Assembly: GCA_964354135.1 (NCBI GenBank)
Contig: CAYGZA010000210.1
Span: 1 to 12,180 of the forward strand
Length of the DNA: 12,180 nucleotides
Reading direction: 5' to 3'
Origin: CAYGZA01 sp964354135
GTDB lineage: Bacteria > Planctomycetota > Planctomycetia > Pirellulales > Thermoguttaceae
In this document: positions 1 to 7,476 of the stretch, piece after piece
Layout of the letters: the number at the start of each line of letters is the position of its first letter
Position numbering within the stretch: the stretch's first letter is position 1
Program-made: the position numbers and the translations under genes
The notes under the pieces: model-generated
The model's database searches: none
What the model saw: the letters and a program-made list of their open reading frames with translations, nothing else
Told to the model about the DNA's origin: nothing

Positions 1-35
1 TAACGGCCACTTTTTCCAAAACGCGAAACTCTTGA

Positions 36-536
36 ACTGAAAGCGGCACTAGAGCAAAGTCCGGCTTTGAGAGACTGCTCTCCTACGGAACCGATTCTGT
101 TGGCCGTGACACCCTGCGCAGACAGATCTATGATTGCGCCATCAGTCGGATGAAGTCGAAGGCGAACAAGGAAGAGACCAAGGAATTGGTTAAAGGGTTC
201 ATGCTGCAACATATCCTGGTTGACGTTCCCCGCTCCCCAACGGTCGAGGAGACGGAGGCCGTGATGGTTCCCACTTCTTCGCGGAGCCACGGACACGACC
301 CAACGTATGTGCCTCTGAGTGACATATTTCCGATCGAGAAGTGGGTCGATGCTTACAACGCAATCAAATGGAGGGGCCATGTTTTTGCGATCGAGGAAGC
401 CGTGCCGTTCGTGAACGAAGGTACCCTCGAGATCCTGGCTGAGCCTCCCTATAACCTCACATTCTCAGGGCAGGCAACCGAACTCTGCAAGATCGGACGT
501 CCCACCCTTTCAGCCTCTCGCCTTTTCCACAGTTGA
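36..536 (+). pseudogene. Unrecognised conserved-looking protein, 5'-truncated fragment
   Basis: The frame is open from just after a TGA at 33-35 to a TGA ending at 536, and the first in-frame ATG is at 150. Codons before that ATG already read as ordinary protein (a stretch with YGTDSVGRDTLRRQIYD), so the ATG at 150 is probably internal and the gene has lost its beginning. The product is soluble-looking with no signal peptide or membrane segment. It contains a charged helical part (KEETKELVKGFM) and then SSRSHGHDPTYVPLSDIFPIEKWVDAY, whose His/Asp-rich stretch could be functional. I do not recognise the family. It lies on the opposite strand to the phage-like genes and probably belongs to the surrounding chromosome. 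A 128-residue product from the ATG at 150 is possible, but no convincing Shine-Dalgarno sequence precedes it. Confidence 0.45.
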
Positions 537-545
537 CTCAGTCGA

Positions 546-628
546 GTAGGTTATGCTTCAGCATAACACCCCGCAAACTCGCATGGCGTGAGGAGCGGCA
601 TGAAGCGTTATGCTGAAGCATAACCTAC
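546..628. repeat. REPIN-like inverted pair of GTAG-headed palindromes
   Basis: Two perfect 22-base inverted copies lie at 546-567 and 607-628, separated by 39 bases. Each copy is itself a stem-loop: GTTATGCT, a two-base centre, then AGCATAAC. The left copy begins with GTAG and the right copy ends with CTAC, so both heads point outward. A GTAG head followed by a small palindrome, in inverted doublets, is the classical layout of REP sequences mobilised by Y1 (RAYT) transposases. The pair sits between a plus-strand gene end (536) and a minus-strand gene end (668), the usual convergent intergenic niche, where it could also act as a transcription terminator. No RAYT gene is in the window. Confidence 0.7.
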
Positions 629-667
629 CTTCCTGCAAACCGAGGGCCGCTTGCCGGGCCGGCGGGC

Positions 668-885
668 CTATGCGGCAAAATCCTCCGGCGCAAGGACGAG
701 CGTCTTCTTGGCCTCGACGGCCTCGTTGATCTTATGTACTACCACTTCGCTGCGGAAGGCCACGTCGGCGGGGCAGTTGAGCTTTGCCTGGCCGCGGGCG
801 GCGTCGAAGAAGTTCTCCAGGTGCGGCTGGTAGGCCGGCTTGTCCAAGACGACCGGGATGTCGTAGGCCACCACTTCGCGTCGGC
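668..885 (-). pseudogene. C-terminal fragment of Gfo/Idh/MocA-family oxidoreductase
   Basis: The minus frame ending in TAG at 668-670 reads EVVAYDIPVVLDKPAYQ, then HLENFFDAARG, CPADVAFRSEVVVHKINEAVEA and a closing APEDFAA. This is the typical last 65-70 residues of NAD(P)-dependent sugar-type oxidoreductases of the Gfo/Idh/MocA family, especially those of planctomycetes and relatives. The Rossmann N-terminus and catalytic lysine region are missing. Upstream, the sequence switches within a few bases to a different gene in another frame (helicase fragment, about 880). The piece is therefore a remnant without its own start, although a GTG at 874 could formally begin a 68-residue peptide. Family assignment is fairly sure; any function now is doubtful. 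Confidence 0.65.
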
Positions 886-1092
886 CACCTTGTCGGTGCT
901 CACCCGGGAAGTAAGTTCAACCACCTCGTAGGTGATCTTGCGATTGGCGAACAGGCCGTCAGTCTCGCCCACCCGCTTGCGGCTGGAGTAGCCGGCAACC
1001 CGGTTGCCAACTTCGTCTTCGATGATCCGCCGGGCGCCGCCCAACTCGCGCAGGCTGTTGAAGTAGCCCAGCAGCGTCATGTACGGGTCGGC
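880..1092 (-). pseudogene. Internal fragment of a large SF2 helicase (DrmA/DUF1998-type suspected)
   Basis: The minus frame from about 1092 reads DPYMTLLGYFNSLRELGGARR, then an acidic helix, and ends near VVELTSRVSTDKVADAK at about 880. GYFNSLRELGGA followed by ELTSR is the kind of sequence found in the C-terminal RecA-like half of very large helicases of the DISARM DrmA/DUF1998 group. That assignment comes from memory of the family and is tentative. Motifs I-III and the ATP-binding site are absent, as is the TSRVGR motif expected downstream. The reading frame continues as nonsense to 739 because it runs over the oxidoreductase fragment in the wrong frame. An ATG at 1080 exists but is internal. 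It starts just past the end of the phage-like cluster (1122) and is best regarded as a chromosomal gene scrap. Confidence 0.5.
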
Positions 1093-1121
1093 CGGGTGGA
1101 CTCTGGATACCTGCCCGGAAC

Positions 1122-2078
1122 CTACAAGACGCCGGGGGCCATGTCTTGCTCAAAAAGGGGGGCGAACGGCCTCAGGGCATAAATCGGCTCTTCTGTACCG
1201 TCCCTGTCGAAGTAGACCCTGTGCCAGTCGGGCGGATTGATGTCGTTGCGGAACACGTGGTTCCACCCGATGGGAGTCCCGATGTCCTTCCCTTCGCTCG
1301 ATGTCTGCACCCAGCGCTGGACGAACTTGTACGAGATGGTCCAAATCTGGTTGTAGGCCGCGCCGGCGACGTAACTCCTCTTGACCTCGGCCCCGATGAA
1401 AAGCAGCGTCTCCTGCGGGGCGTCAAACAGCTTCACCCTGTCCAGCAAGACATCCTGCCGGTTGACGCAGCCGAGCGTCTTGGCGATCGTCTTGAACGGC
1501 GAACGCGGGACGTAGCGCCAGACCACGCTGTACTCCGTCTGCGGAACAAGCTTGCCGATCGACTGGTCCTCGCTCTTGACGGTGGATTTGTCGTTTTTCC
1601 ATTTCCAGCCGGCGATGCCCAGCTTCAGCATTTCCGCGGAGTAAACCCGGGCCTCCTCGCACAGGATCGTCGAGCCGTCGCTTGTCCAGTCCGTCACGGT
1701 GTCGTAGGGCGGCACGCCGTAGTACACGGTGACGATCCACCCAACGGCGTCGGGGTAGACCCGCAGCTCGTTGCAGTTGGACGTCGCATGGAGCGGGGTT
1801 GGCCTCCAGGTTCCGGAGGTCTTGTCCGGGTCGAACGGCTTGACGCCGTAGCCCACCGCCACGAGCCACCGCTTGCCGGGAAAACTGGCTGGCTCCTCCC
1901 AGTGCCATCCCCTGCCAACCTCCGTCGGTATCGGACCTATCTCCAAAATGAAATTGGTGACGTCCTTGCTGGCGACCTTGAACTCCCGCTGGCCGGTCGG
2001 CGCGTCCCAGGGGTTAGCTCCCCAGGTGGGCGAGCCGGGCATCTCCTCGTACTCAATTCCGCCTTTGGTCGTAGGCAC
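1122..2078 (-). CDS. Phage structural-type protein, role unknown
   Basis: The 318-residue product starts at GTG 2078, chosen because GGAGG (2085-2089) lies six bases upstream and the start is 18 bases after the portal stop. It is rich in Trp, Tyr and Gly and looks beta-structured throughout. There is no signal peptide or membrane helix, and only scattered cysteines. Recognisable stretches are an N-terminal SPTWGANPWDAPTGQREF, a middle PQTEYSVVWRYVPRSPF, a C-terminal LLFIGAEVKRS and a later WHRVYFDRDGTEEPIYAL. Its place directly after the portal suggests a virion component such as a head-completion, connector or surface protein, but this is inference from position. It is the last intact gene of the cluster: about 30 bases later the sequence becomes a helicase scrap, so genes normally following it may have been lost. 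Confidence 0.75.
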   Translation of the reverse strand: MPTTKGGIEYEEMPGSPTWGANPWDAPTGQREFKVASKDVTNFILEIGPIPTEVGRGWHWEEPASFPGKRWLVAVGYGVKPFDPDKTSGTWRPTPLHATSNCNELRVYPDAVGWIVTVYYGVPPYDTVTDWTSDGSTILCEEARVYSAEMLKLGIAGWKWKNDKSTVKSEDQSIGKLVPQTEYSVVWRYVPRSPFKTIAKTLGCVNRQDVLLDRVKLFDAPQETLLFIGAEVKRSYVAGAAYNQIWTISYKFVQRWVQTSSEGKDIGTPIGWNHVFRNDINPPDWHRVYFDRDGTEEPIYALRPFAPLFEQDMAPGVL

Positions 2079-2096
2079 TGGTCGCCTCCGTGTTTT

Positions 2097-3482
2097 TCAA
2101 GAATCAACTCGGTGGCCGTTTCCGTTGGCGATACGGTCGAACTGCCACGTATGAATCAAGTCCGGCTCCCGGGTGCCCACGTCGCCCGGGGCGGGCTTGG
2201 CGACGGAGTTGCGGACAAGCTGCCCGAGAAGATCCGCCGGGCCCGAGAACTCCGCGGACTCTGCCAGGTTCAAGACGCGAACCCGGAACTCGTTGCGGTC
2301 CACCGCCCCGAACCGCAGTCCCACCTCCCACTGCCGCAACGACAACTCATCATCGTGGGGGACAACCGGGTCGATCCAAACGGCAAGCTTCTCCTTGCCG
2401 CGGGCGAACCGCGGGCCCACCCATTGGGTCATAACCTGCGACATCAGTTCCGCCAAGGGATTGCAGACGTTCTTGGCGAACCCCTCTTCAGCCACGTAGG
2501 CTTGCGCGCGGTTCGCCCCTTGGATCTCGCCAAGGATTAGGGGATTCACTCCAAACGCCTGGAGGATCCGGCTCTTCACCGCCATGCCCGAATCTAGCCA
2601 GTCCATTTCTCTTGGCGTGTTGCTGAGCCTGTCCACGCCCTCGATCAAGGCGTCGAGGATCAAGGGTTCGCCGTAGTTGACGGCGCCCTGGCACGCCTTC
2701 TTGATGGCCGCGGCAAGCTCGCGGCGTTGCGACTCGCTCAGCGTCGGCAGGCTGCCGGGCGTGCCGGGCAACAGACCGGGCAATCTTCCGGCCCGCACCA
2801 GCAAGTCGGGGAAGAGTCCGTTCTTGAACCCCCGATACTGCGACGTTTGCAGGGCCTCGTCCGTCGCCACCGCGGGGGCCTGCGACTGCAAGGGCGACGT
2901 TGCCCCGAACGGATCGGACGGGTCGGGCAGGTAGAAGTAGGCCATCTCCTCGGACGGCACCTCGAACCCCTCCGGCGCGGCCTTGGGCCGAACAAGCCAA
3001 GAGCCGCGCATCGGATCGACGGGCGTGACCCAGTTGGCCGGAAGGGGCCATATCTCGACCCGGCCATCCTCCTCGGGCAGCCACCAGAATGACCGGCCGC
3101 AAAGCTCCAGGCTGGCGACGGTGGAAACCATGAGGCTCCACCTGACCATCAAGGGGTTGGGATCGTCGATGGCGTCCAACAGCGGGTGCGAGTCCAGGGG
3201 CTCCAACTCATCCCCCATCGCCTTCTTGCCGGACGGCCTGCGGTTCAGGTTGGCGACGAAGATGTCTTGGGCCGCGAGCCGCTGGGCGACGGCGCGGATG
3301 GCGCAAAAAGCCCAGCCGTTGTAATGGCGGTACTGCTCCTGCGCTTTGGTGAGGGAGTTGGCCGTGTTCCATATCCCCGACGGGCTCGCCACCAGCGCGC
3401 CCGTGCCGCGGCTCGCCACGGTCTTGACCGCAGCGTGGTAGCTGGACTCGGCTGCGCTAAACGCGGCTTGGAGTGTGTCCAT
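2097..3482 (-). CDS. Phage portal protein (HK97-like)
   Basis: The 461-residue product is of normal length for an HK97-type portal, the dodecameric ring at one capsid vertex through which DNA is packaged and ejected. Visible features are the early helix YNGWAFCAIRAVAQRLA (about 54-70), SHPLLDAIDDPNP (98-110), the DPFGATSPLQSQA loop (190-202), and the C-terminal run GVNPLILGEIQG with a following AYVAEEGFAKNVCNPLAELMS (311-348) typical of this family. I chose ATG 3482 over the upstream in-frame ATG at 3593. GAGG lies about seven bases before 3482, and the extra 37 residues are low-quality Arg-rich sequence overlapping the preceding gene. The start overlaps the end of the 80-residue gene by 26 bases, suggesting translational coupling. 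It unusually follows, rather than precedes, the capsid gene. Confidence 0.9.
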   Translation of the reverse strand: MDTLQAAFSAAESSYHAAVKTVASRGTGALVASPSGIWNTANSLTKAQEQYRHYNGWAFCAIRAVAQRLAAQDIFVANLNRRPSGKKAMGDELEPLDSHPLLDAIDDPNPLMVRWSLMVSTVASLELCGRSFWWLPEEDGRVEIWPLPANWVTPVDPMRGSWLVRPKAAPEGFEVPSEEMAYFYLPDPSDPFGATSPLQSQAPAVATDEALQTSQYRGFKNGLFPDLLVRAGRLPGLLPGTPGSLPTLSESQRRELAAAIKKACQGAVNYGEPLILDALIEGVDRLSNTPREMDWLDSGMAVKSRILQAFGVNPLILGEIQGANRAQAYVAEEGFAKNVCNPLAELMSQVMTQWVGPRFARGKEKLAVWIDPVVPHDDELSLRQWEVGLRFGAVDRNEFRVRVLNLAESAEFSGPADLLGQLVRNSVAKPAPGDVGTREPDLIHTWQFDRIANGNGHRVDS

Positions 3483-3699
3483 CTTCCGCCTCTGCTTTCT
3501 TGCGAGCGTACTCCGCGGTTTCGCTCTGGACGCGCAAGCGGTCCCGCGCGACCACCGCGGACAGAGAATCAATCTCCGCCTGCAAGACGGCAATGCGCCG
3601 GTCGCGCTTGGCGACTTCCGCCTCCAGGTCGAGAATCTTCTTCCGCGCCTTCCCGCCGCGGCGCCTCAGGGGAATGAGGAACGTCCACACGCTAGGCAC
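3457..3699 (-). CDS. Small coiled-coil protein between capsid and portal genes
   Basis: The 80-residue product starts at GTG 3699, overlapping the previous gene by eight bases, and ends 26 bases inside the portal gene. A short hydrophobic start (VWTFLIPL, residues 4-11) and an Arg-rich turn precede a long heptad-like helix from about residue 18 to 70 (KILDLEAEVAKRDRRIAVLQ and beyond), clearly coiled-coil. The hydrophobic piece is too short for a normal transmembrane helix. It could be a scaffold-like or oligomerising accessory of head assembly, since internal scaffolds are often helical and sit beside portal or capsid genes; this is only inference. A second GTG four codons further on is an alternative start. 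Confidence 0.6.
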   Translation of the reverse strand: MPSVWTFLIPLRRRGGKARKKILDLEAEVAKRDRRIAVLQAEIDSLSAVVARDRLRVQSETAEYARKKAEAEDGHTPSRV

Positions 3700-4201
3700 C
3701 CCGCTCTTGCAAGACTTTCGCCAAAAGCGCCGTCTGCCGCTCCAAGGCCGCCGCCAGCCGGTCCATCGGACTGGGCGGGGGCGTGGTTATGAAAGTCTGC
3801 TTGACCTTCGCCGTGTCGATCGGAGGGAACTGCCCTTCGACCACCACGGCCAGCCCGGCCTCCACCTGCGCCTTAATGTAGTGCGCCCAGTCGTCCACGT
3901 TCACGGCCGCGAACTCCTCGCGGGCGGGCGGGAGCGTTCCGGCCTTCTTGACCTCATCCGCCACCGCCTTGAACTCGGGCAGGTGCAGGGGCTCGACGAT
4001 GGCCCCCGTGCAGGCCGCCGCGTCGAGCTCGATTCGCTGCCCGGGAATCGCCTGCGGGAACTTTCTGAGGAGCGCCCCCGGCTCCGCGAGCCGTCGGCAG
4101 TCGAACCGCCCGCGCAACCGACGCGAAAGCGGACGGAAGAAGAAACCCTCATTTAGCGGGCCGTCGATTTCCACAACGATCCGCCCGTTTTGTCTCACCA
4201 C
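3692..4201 (-). CDS. Head-module protein of unknown function (169 aa)
   Basis: GTG 4201 is the start. A near-perfect Shine-Dalgarno sequence (AAGGAGGTGA, 4205-4214) precedes it and overlaps the stop codon of the capsid gene, so the two are tightly coupled. The N-terminal 35 residues are beta-like and basic (GRIVVEIDGPLNEGFFFRPL). The middle has DAAACTGAIVEPLHLPEFKAV, and the C-terminus ends in an amphipathic helix, MDRLAAALERQTALLAKVLQ. I do not recognise the family. Its position directly after the capsid gene and its strong ribosome binding site suggest a product needed in quantity, for example a decoration protein or an assembly chaperone; both are guesses. Confidence 0.65.
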   Translation of the reverse strand: MVRQNGRIVVEIDGPLNEGFFFRPLSRRLRGRFDCRRLAEPGALLRKFPQAIPGQRIELDAAACTGAIVEPLHLPEFKAVADEVKKAGTLPPAREEFAAVNVDDWAHYIKAQVEAGLAVVVEGQFPPIDTAKVKQTFITTPPPSPMDRLAAALERQTALLAKVLQERGA

Positions 4202-4204
4202 AAG

Positions 4205-4214
4205 TCACCTCCTT
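4205..4214 (-). promoter_or_regulatory. Strong Shine-Dalgarno site fixing the GTG start at 4201
   Basis: AAGGAGGTGA on the minus strand matches the 16S anti-SD almost completely, with six bases between GGAGG and GTG 4201. Its first bases are the TAA stop of the capsid gene, so ribosomes finishing capsid are placed directly on the next start. Confidence 0.85.
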
Positions 4215-5655
4215 AGGCTTGATATTGCGTGCCTTTCACGAAAGCCGACGTGTCCACAACCTTGCCGCCGAACCGCGCCCGGACCGTCAACAGGGCCTCG
4301 TTGGCAAGCCGAAGGGTCCGGCCTTCCGTGGACCACTCGACCTGCTCGCCAAGCCTGCGGTACATGCGGTACTTCTTCAGGCCGCCGAACGCGCACCGGG
4401 CGTTGGTGATGTCGTTTTGGATCCGGACGCTATACTCCAACGCCCTGTAGCTCTGCTCGTCGAACCCCAGCGCGCGCGAGTTGAAAACCCAGCCCGCCGA
4501 CGTGGCGGTCGCCATCCCGCGGATCCGGCTGTAGGTCGTATCGTTTGCGATGAAACACGGGCCGAACGCCGCGTTGCGGTACTGTTTTCCCGTGGCGAAG
4601 ATCAGCTCCTCGACGTCGGCCGTCGCCCACGCCCCGCCCGCGCCCGCCACCGGTGCTCCCACGTCGGTGATTCCCGCCGCCGTGAAAATCCCTTCCGGCT
4701 GCGTCGTTCCGTTGCCGTTGGCGACCACGTAATCGAGTTGCTGCATGAGGCGCTGGCCGATGAGTTCGACAAGGATACGCCCCACGTCCACCGCGGCGTC
4801 GCTGAGCCAGTCGCGGCCCGCCGTCAGGGCCACTGTGACCGGAAAAATCGAGGTGTCGATCGCCGCGATGAGGTTGTCTGTGGTGAACTCCGTCAGCGCC
4901 GTTCCTTCGTTGACGCCCCACGTGACAGTCGGGTTGCCGATCGACCCGCCCTCGATCCTTCTGCCGCGCGGCACGTCCTTCACGTCGATGAACGGGAACA
5001 GCTCGCCGTTCAGCAAGGGGAACGTGACGATGTCGCGGTCGAACTCGATAGGGGCGACCTCCAGGCCGCCGCTGGTAGTGTCGTCGAGGATCGTCTTGGT
5101 CACGGTCCCCGGCACCTCATCGAACCAGTTTCCGTTGACCTGCCCGGCCCAAACGCCCTTCTCCAACATCTCTTCCCAGAGATTTTGCTCGTGCTCTTCG
5201 ATGGCGAGCTGGATGCCCGCGCGCTGGGCCATCTTCTTCAGAAACACGCCCGACTTGGCGAGCGAAAGCTCGCTCGGGAGACTCACCTCTTGCCCGTGCT
5301 GGTCGAACACCGGCCGCCCGGTCTTCGCGTGCTTCGCCGGGTAGCGATGGTCGCTGAATTTCTCCGACGTGTCCTTGATACGGACGCTTCCGCCGCCCAG
5401 GACTTCGCTGCGGCTCGGGCCCGCCTTCGTCGTTTGGTTTTCAACACCGTTCATCTTGTTTACCTCTTCGATGGTAAGGGTTCCGGCGAGGATTGCGTTG
5501 CGCACTGCGTAGGCCGCGGTCTCGTCGGAAACATCCGGGCTCGCCATTCTGTGCGCCACAAGGTAGGATCTGAGAGTCGGGCTGAGCGCCGACGGCATCG
5601 CCGCGGCAAACCGCTCGCTCCACGTCATTTCGTCAAATGTCTTGGTCGTTTTCAT
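4213..5655 (-). CDS. Major capsid protein, HK97 fold
   Basis: The 480-residue product starts at ATG 5655, with AAAGG about eight bases upstream. The C-terminal 290 residues carry the HK97 capsid signature. GGLEVAPIEFDRDIVTFPLL (197-216) is the strand entering the P-domain, followed by the E-loop region FPFIDVKDVPRGRRIEGG. The spine helix carries DVGRILVELIGQRLMQQLDY (290-309) and then VANGNGTTQPEGI (311-323), which is highly characteristic. The N-terminal 185 residues are extra, helical and charged. They resemble a scaffolding (delta-like) domain that many HK97-type capsids fuse to the shell protein and remove by proteolysis. No head-maturation protease gene is present here, so processing is uncertain. 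The gene lies 22 bases after the large terminase, an unusual position since the portal normally comes first. Confidence 0.92.
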   Translation of the reverse strand: MKTTKTFDEMTWSERFAAAMPSALSPTLRSYLVAHRMASPDVSDETAAYAVRNAILAGTLTIEEVNKMNGVENQTTKAGPSRSEVLGGGSVRIKDTSEKFSDHRYPAKHAKTGRPVFDQHGQEVSLPSELSLAKSGVFLKKMAQRAGIQLAIEEHEQNLWEEMLEKGVWAGQVNGNWFDEVPGTVTKTILDDTTSGGLEVAPIEFDRDIVTFPLLNGELFPFIDVKDVPRGRRIEGGSIGNPTVTWGVNEGTALTEFTTDNLIAAIDTSIFPVTVALTAGRDWLSDAAVDVGRILVELIGQRLMQQLDYVVANGNGTTQPEGIFTAAGITDVGAPVAGAGGAWATADVEELIFATGKQYRNAAFGPCFIANDTTYSRIRGMATATSAGWVFNSRALGFDEQSYRALEYSVRIQNDITNARCAFGGLKKYRMYRRLGEQVEWSTEGRTLRLANEALLTVRARFGGKVVDTSAFVKGTQYQA

Positions 5656-5677
5656 GTTCGCCTTTCGTCGCCCTTGG

Positions 5678-7213
5678 TTACGCCGATAAAACGAGCCGTC
5701 GGTCCTGCGTCGCGTAGGCCGGGCCCGCCCGCCGCGCCGCCCACACGGCCAGGGCGAACGCGCTCGCCGCGTCGCCGTGCCGCGTGCCCCCGCCTTCGTC
5801 GCTGGACTTCTTGGGACTCTCCAGCCTAAACGCGCGCCCGTTGGAGTATTCCCGGACGCGCAGCGCCTTCAAGTCGGCAAGCAAATCGCGGTAGTTGTAC
5901 AACTCAACTTCCGACTCGCGGAACCCGTCGGGCACCGCCGACGCCTGCTCCTGCAAGACGGTTGGGGTGGAGTAAACGCCTTCGCTCGGCACGCCGGCCT
6001 TTCTCGTTTGTTCTATCAAGAGTTGTGCCTGGTACACGTCCGCCGCCAAGAGCGCCAGCCCGAAAGTGCGGTGCGCGTCCACCACCGCCTCCTTGATCGC
6101 GTCGATGGATATCCGCCCGCCCCGCGGGCCGCCCCGCGGGCGCCACACAACGCAACGGGCCAGCCGCAACCGGCCGTCGCCGGGGTGATACTCTGACTCG
6201 CTTTCGTCTTCCGGCTGGTCCAGGTAGCCGAGATCCTCCAAGATCCCGACGTGCCGCGCCACCCGCCGCTCCGTCCATCCCACCGACTTGCCGAGAATCA
6301 CCAGCGCGCTCGCGTCGCGCGAAACGGACAGATCCAGCCCGCCGAGATACACCATGCCAGGCTCGGGCCCAGTCGCCGGCCCGGGCAACCGCACGGCGCG
6401 GTCGATGTCCCCCGCCTCCAAGGCGTCGCCCTCGCCGTCTGTCCACCGATTCCGCCACGCGCGCAGGAAAACCAACGGCGGCAGGATTCGCTCTTGCTCC
6501 GCCAGCCGCCCGGCGTCGATCCAAGACGCGACGCAATCAGGCAGGGCCGAAAAGTACCACGCCGCGTCCTTCGCAATCCGCTGCCTCAATTCCCATGTCC
6601 AACTCGTTTTCCAGCCGGCGTTGGTCCCGACCAGGAAAACACAGTCGCGCCGCTTGCCCGCCGATGAAAACAAGGAATCAAACAGGTCGCGTTTTCTCCA
6701 GTACACCAATTCGTCCGCAACAACAACGTCCGGAGTCTCACCCCACGATGTCGCCGCGTCCGAGGTAATGAAGTCGATCGTCGTCCCGGTGTGACGGTTC
6801 AGGATCGAGTCCGTTCGGATGTCAAGCAGCTCTTCTATCCACGGGTTGTGCTGCGCCAGCAGCTTGACCGCCTGCAATCCCAACAGCCCCTGGTCCTGGT
6901 CCGCCGCCGCCCACACCCCGCGACGCCGGCGCCGCGAGAACATGGCGACCCACAGCAACAACAAGGCGAAGTCGCTCGTCTTCGCGTGGCCCCGCCCCCG
7001 CTCCCACCACGCCCGCCGCAAAACGCCCTCGCCCGCAGCATCGTCGCTCACCAGCCGACGCAGTGCCGGCAAGATCGCCTCCACGTCGGCGACCTGCCAG
7101 CCGTCCGCCACCGCCGCCCAGGGCCGCGGGCCGGCGTCCGTCTCGATCAATACCGCGCGCAGGTACGCCCCGGGGTCAGCTTGCATCGTCCGTAGGTCAG
7201 CCGCGTTGATCAC
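5678..7213 (-). CDS. terL: Terminase large subunit
   Basis: This 511-residue packaging motor has ATPase and nuclease domains. ATPase: Walker A-like GRGHAKT at 73-79, with RGH in place of the usual spacing, and Walker B VVVADE at 163-168. Nuclease, RNase H-like: GGLDLS with Asp 294, LLAADVYQ with Asp 392, and RHGDAASAF with Asp 481, so all three metal-binding acidic positions are present. The length is normal and the domains look intact. The start is GTG 7213, forming a GTGA overlap with the stop of the 88-residue zinc gene, so translation is coupled. It feeds DNA through the portal encoded at 3482-2097. Family assignment is secure; the exact terminase subgroup, and so the packaging mode (cos or headful), cannot be read from sequence alone. 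Confidence 0.93.
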   Translation of the reverse strand: MINAADLRTMQADPGAYLRAVLIETDAGPRPWAAVADGWQVADVEAILPALRRLVSDDAAGEGVLRRAWWERGRGHAKTSDFALLLLWVAMFSRRRRRGVWAAADQDQGLLGLQAVKLLAQHNPWIEELLDIRTDSILNRHTGTTIDFITSDAATSWGETPDVVVADELVYWRKRDLFDSLFSSAGKRRDCVFLVGTNAGWKTSWTWELRQRIAKDAAWYFSALPDCVASWIDAGRLAEQERILPPLVFLRAWRNRWTDGEGDALEAGDIDRAVRLPGPATGPEPGMVYLGGLDLSVSRDASALVILGKSVGWTERRVARHVGILEDLGYLDQPEDESESEYHPGDGRLRLARCVVWRPRGGPRGGRISIDAIKEAVVDAHRTFGLALLAADVYQAQLLIEQTRKAGVPSEGVYSTPTVLQEQASAVPDGFRESEVELYNYRDLLADLKALRVREYSNGRAFRLESPKKSSDEGGGTRHGDAASAFALAVWAARRAGPAYATQDRRLVLSA

Positions 7214-7476
7214 GCAACAACTCGCTTCAGTCTGATAGTCCGCTTGCCCTTCGCAAGGACGCTGTACACCGGGGCCGTCCAGCCCGGCTCCTCACCGAAC
7301 TCCCCCAGCCGCCTCTGCCGCTCCGTCCGCTCGTCCCACCCGCGCCTTATCCGGGAGCACGCCGCCAAAATGTCGATGGCGTCCGGCTCCCCCCGCTGCT
7401 TCTCCGAACACGGGATGGAGCAAAACCGCGTCTGACCTCTCAGCAACTCCACGCCGCACGTCTGACACGTCGCCAC
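7210..7476 (-). CDS. Small zinc-ribbon protein upstream of large terminase
   Basis: The 88-residue product starts at GTG 7476, well supported by GAGAGGAG (7483-7490) six bases upstream. The N-terminus has a CxxC...CxxxC zinc-ribbon pattern (CQTCGVELLRGQTRFCSIPC, residues 4-23) like those in short nucleic-acid-binding proteins. The rest is charged and helical and ends in a basic tail (KGKRTIRLKRVVA). The last base pairs overlap the terminase start (GTGA). The 5' 185 bases also lie inside the reading frame of the preceding gene in another phase. It may help terminase or bind DNA at the packaging site, which is inference from position and the zinc motif. Confidence 0.75.
   Translation of the reverse strand: MATCQTCGVELLRGQTRFCSIPCSEKQRGEPDAIDILAACSRIRRGWDERTERQRRLGEFGEEPGWTAPVYSVLAKGKRTIRLKRVVA

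Noticed and set aside
1146..2540. 464-codon plus-strand open frame
   Set aside because: It is antisense to the structural gene and portal, with no recognisable motifs and codon-shadow composition.
4219..5829. 536-codon plus-strand open frame
   Set aside because: It lies entirely opposite the capsid gene and the end of terL, with Arg/Pro/Val-rich sequence typical of an antisense shadow of GC-rich coding DNA.
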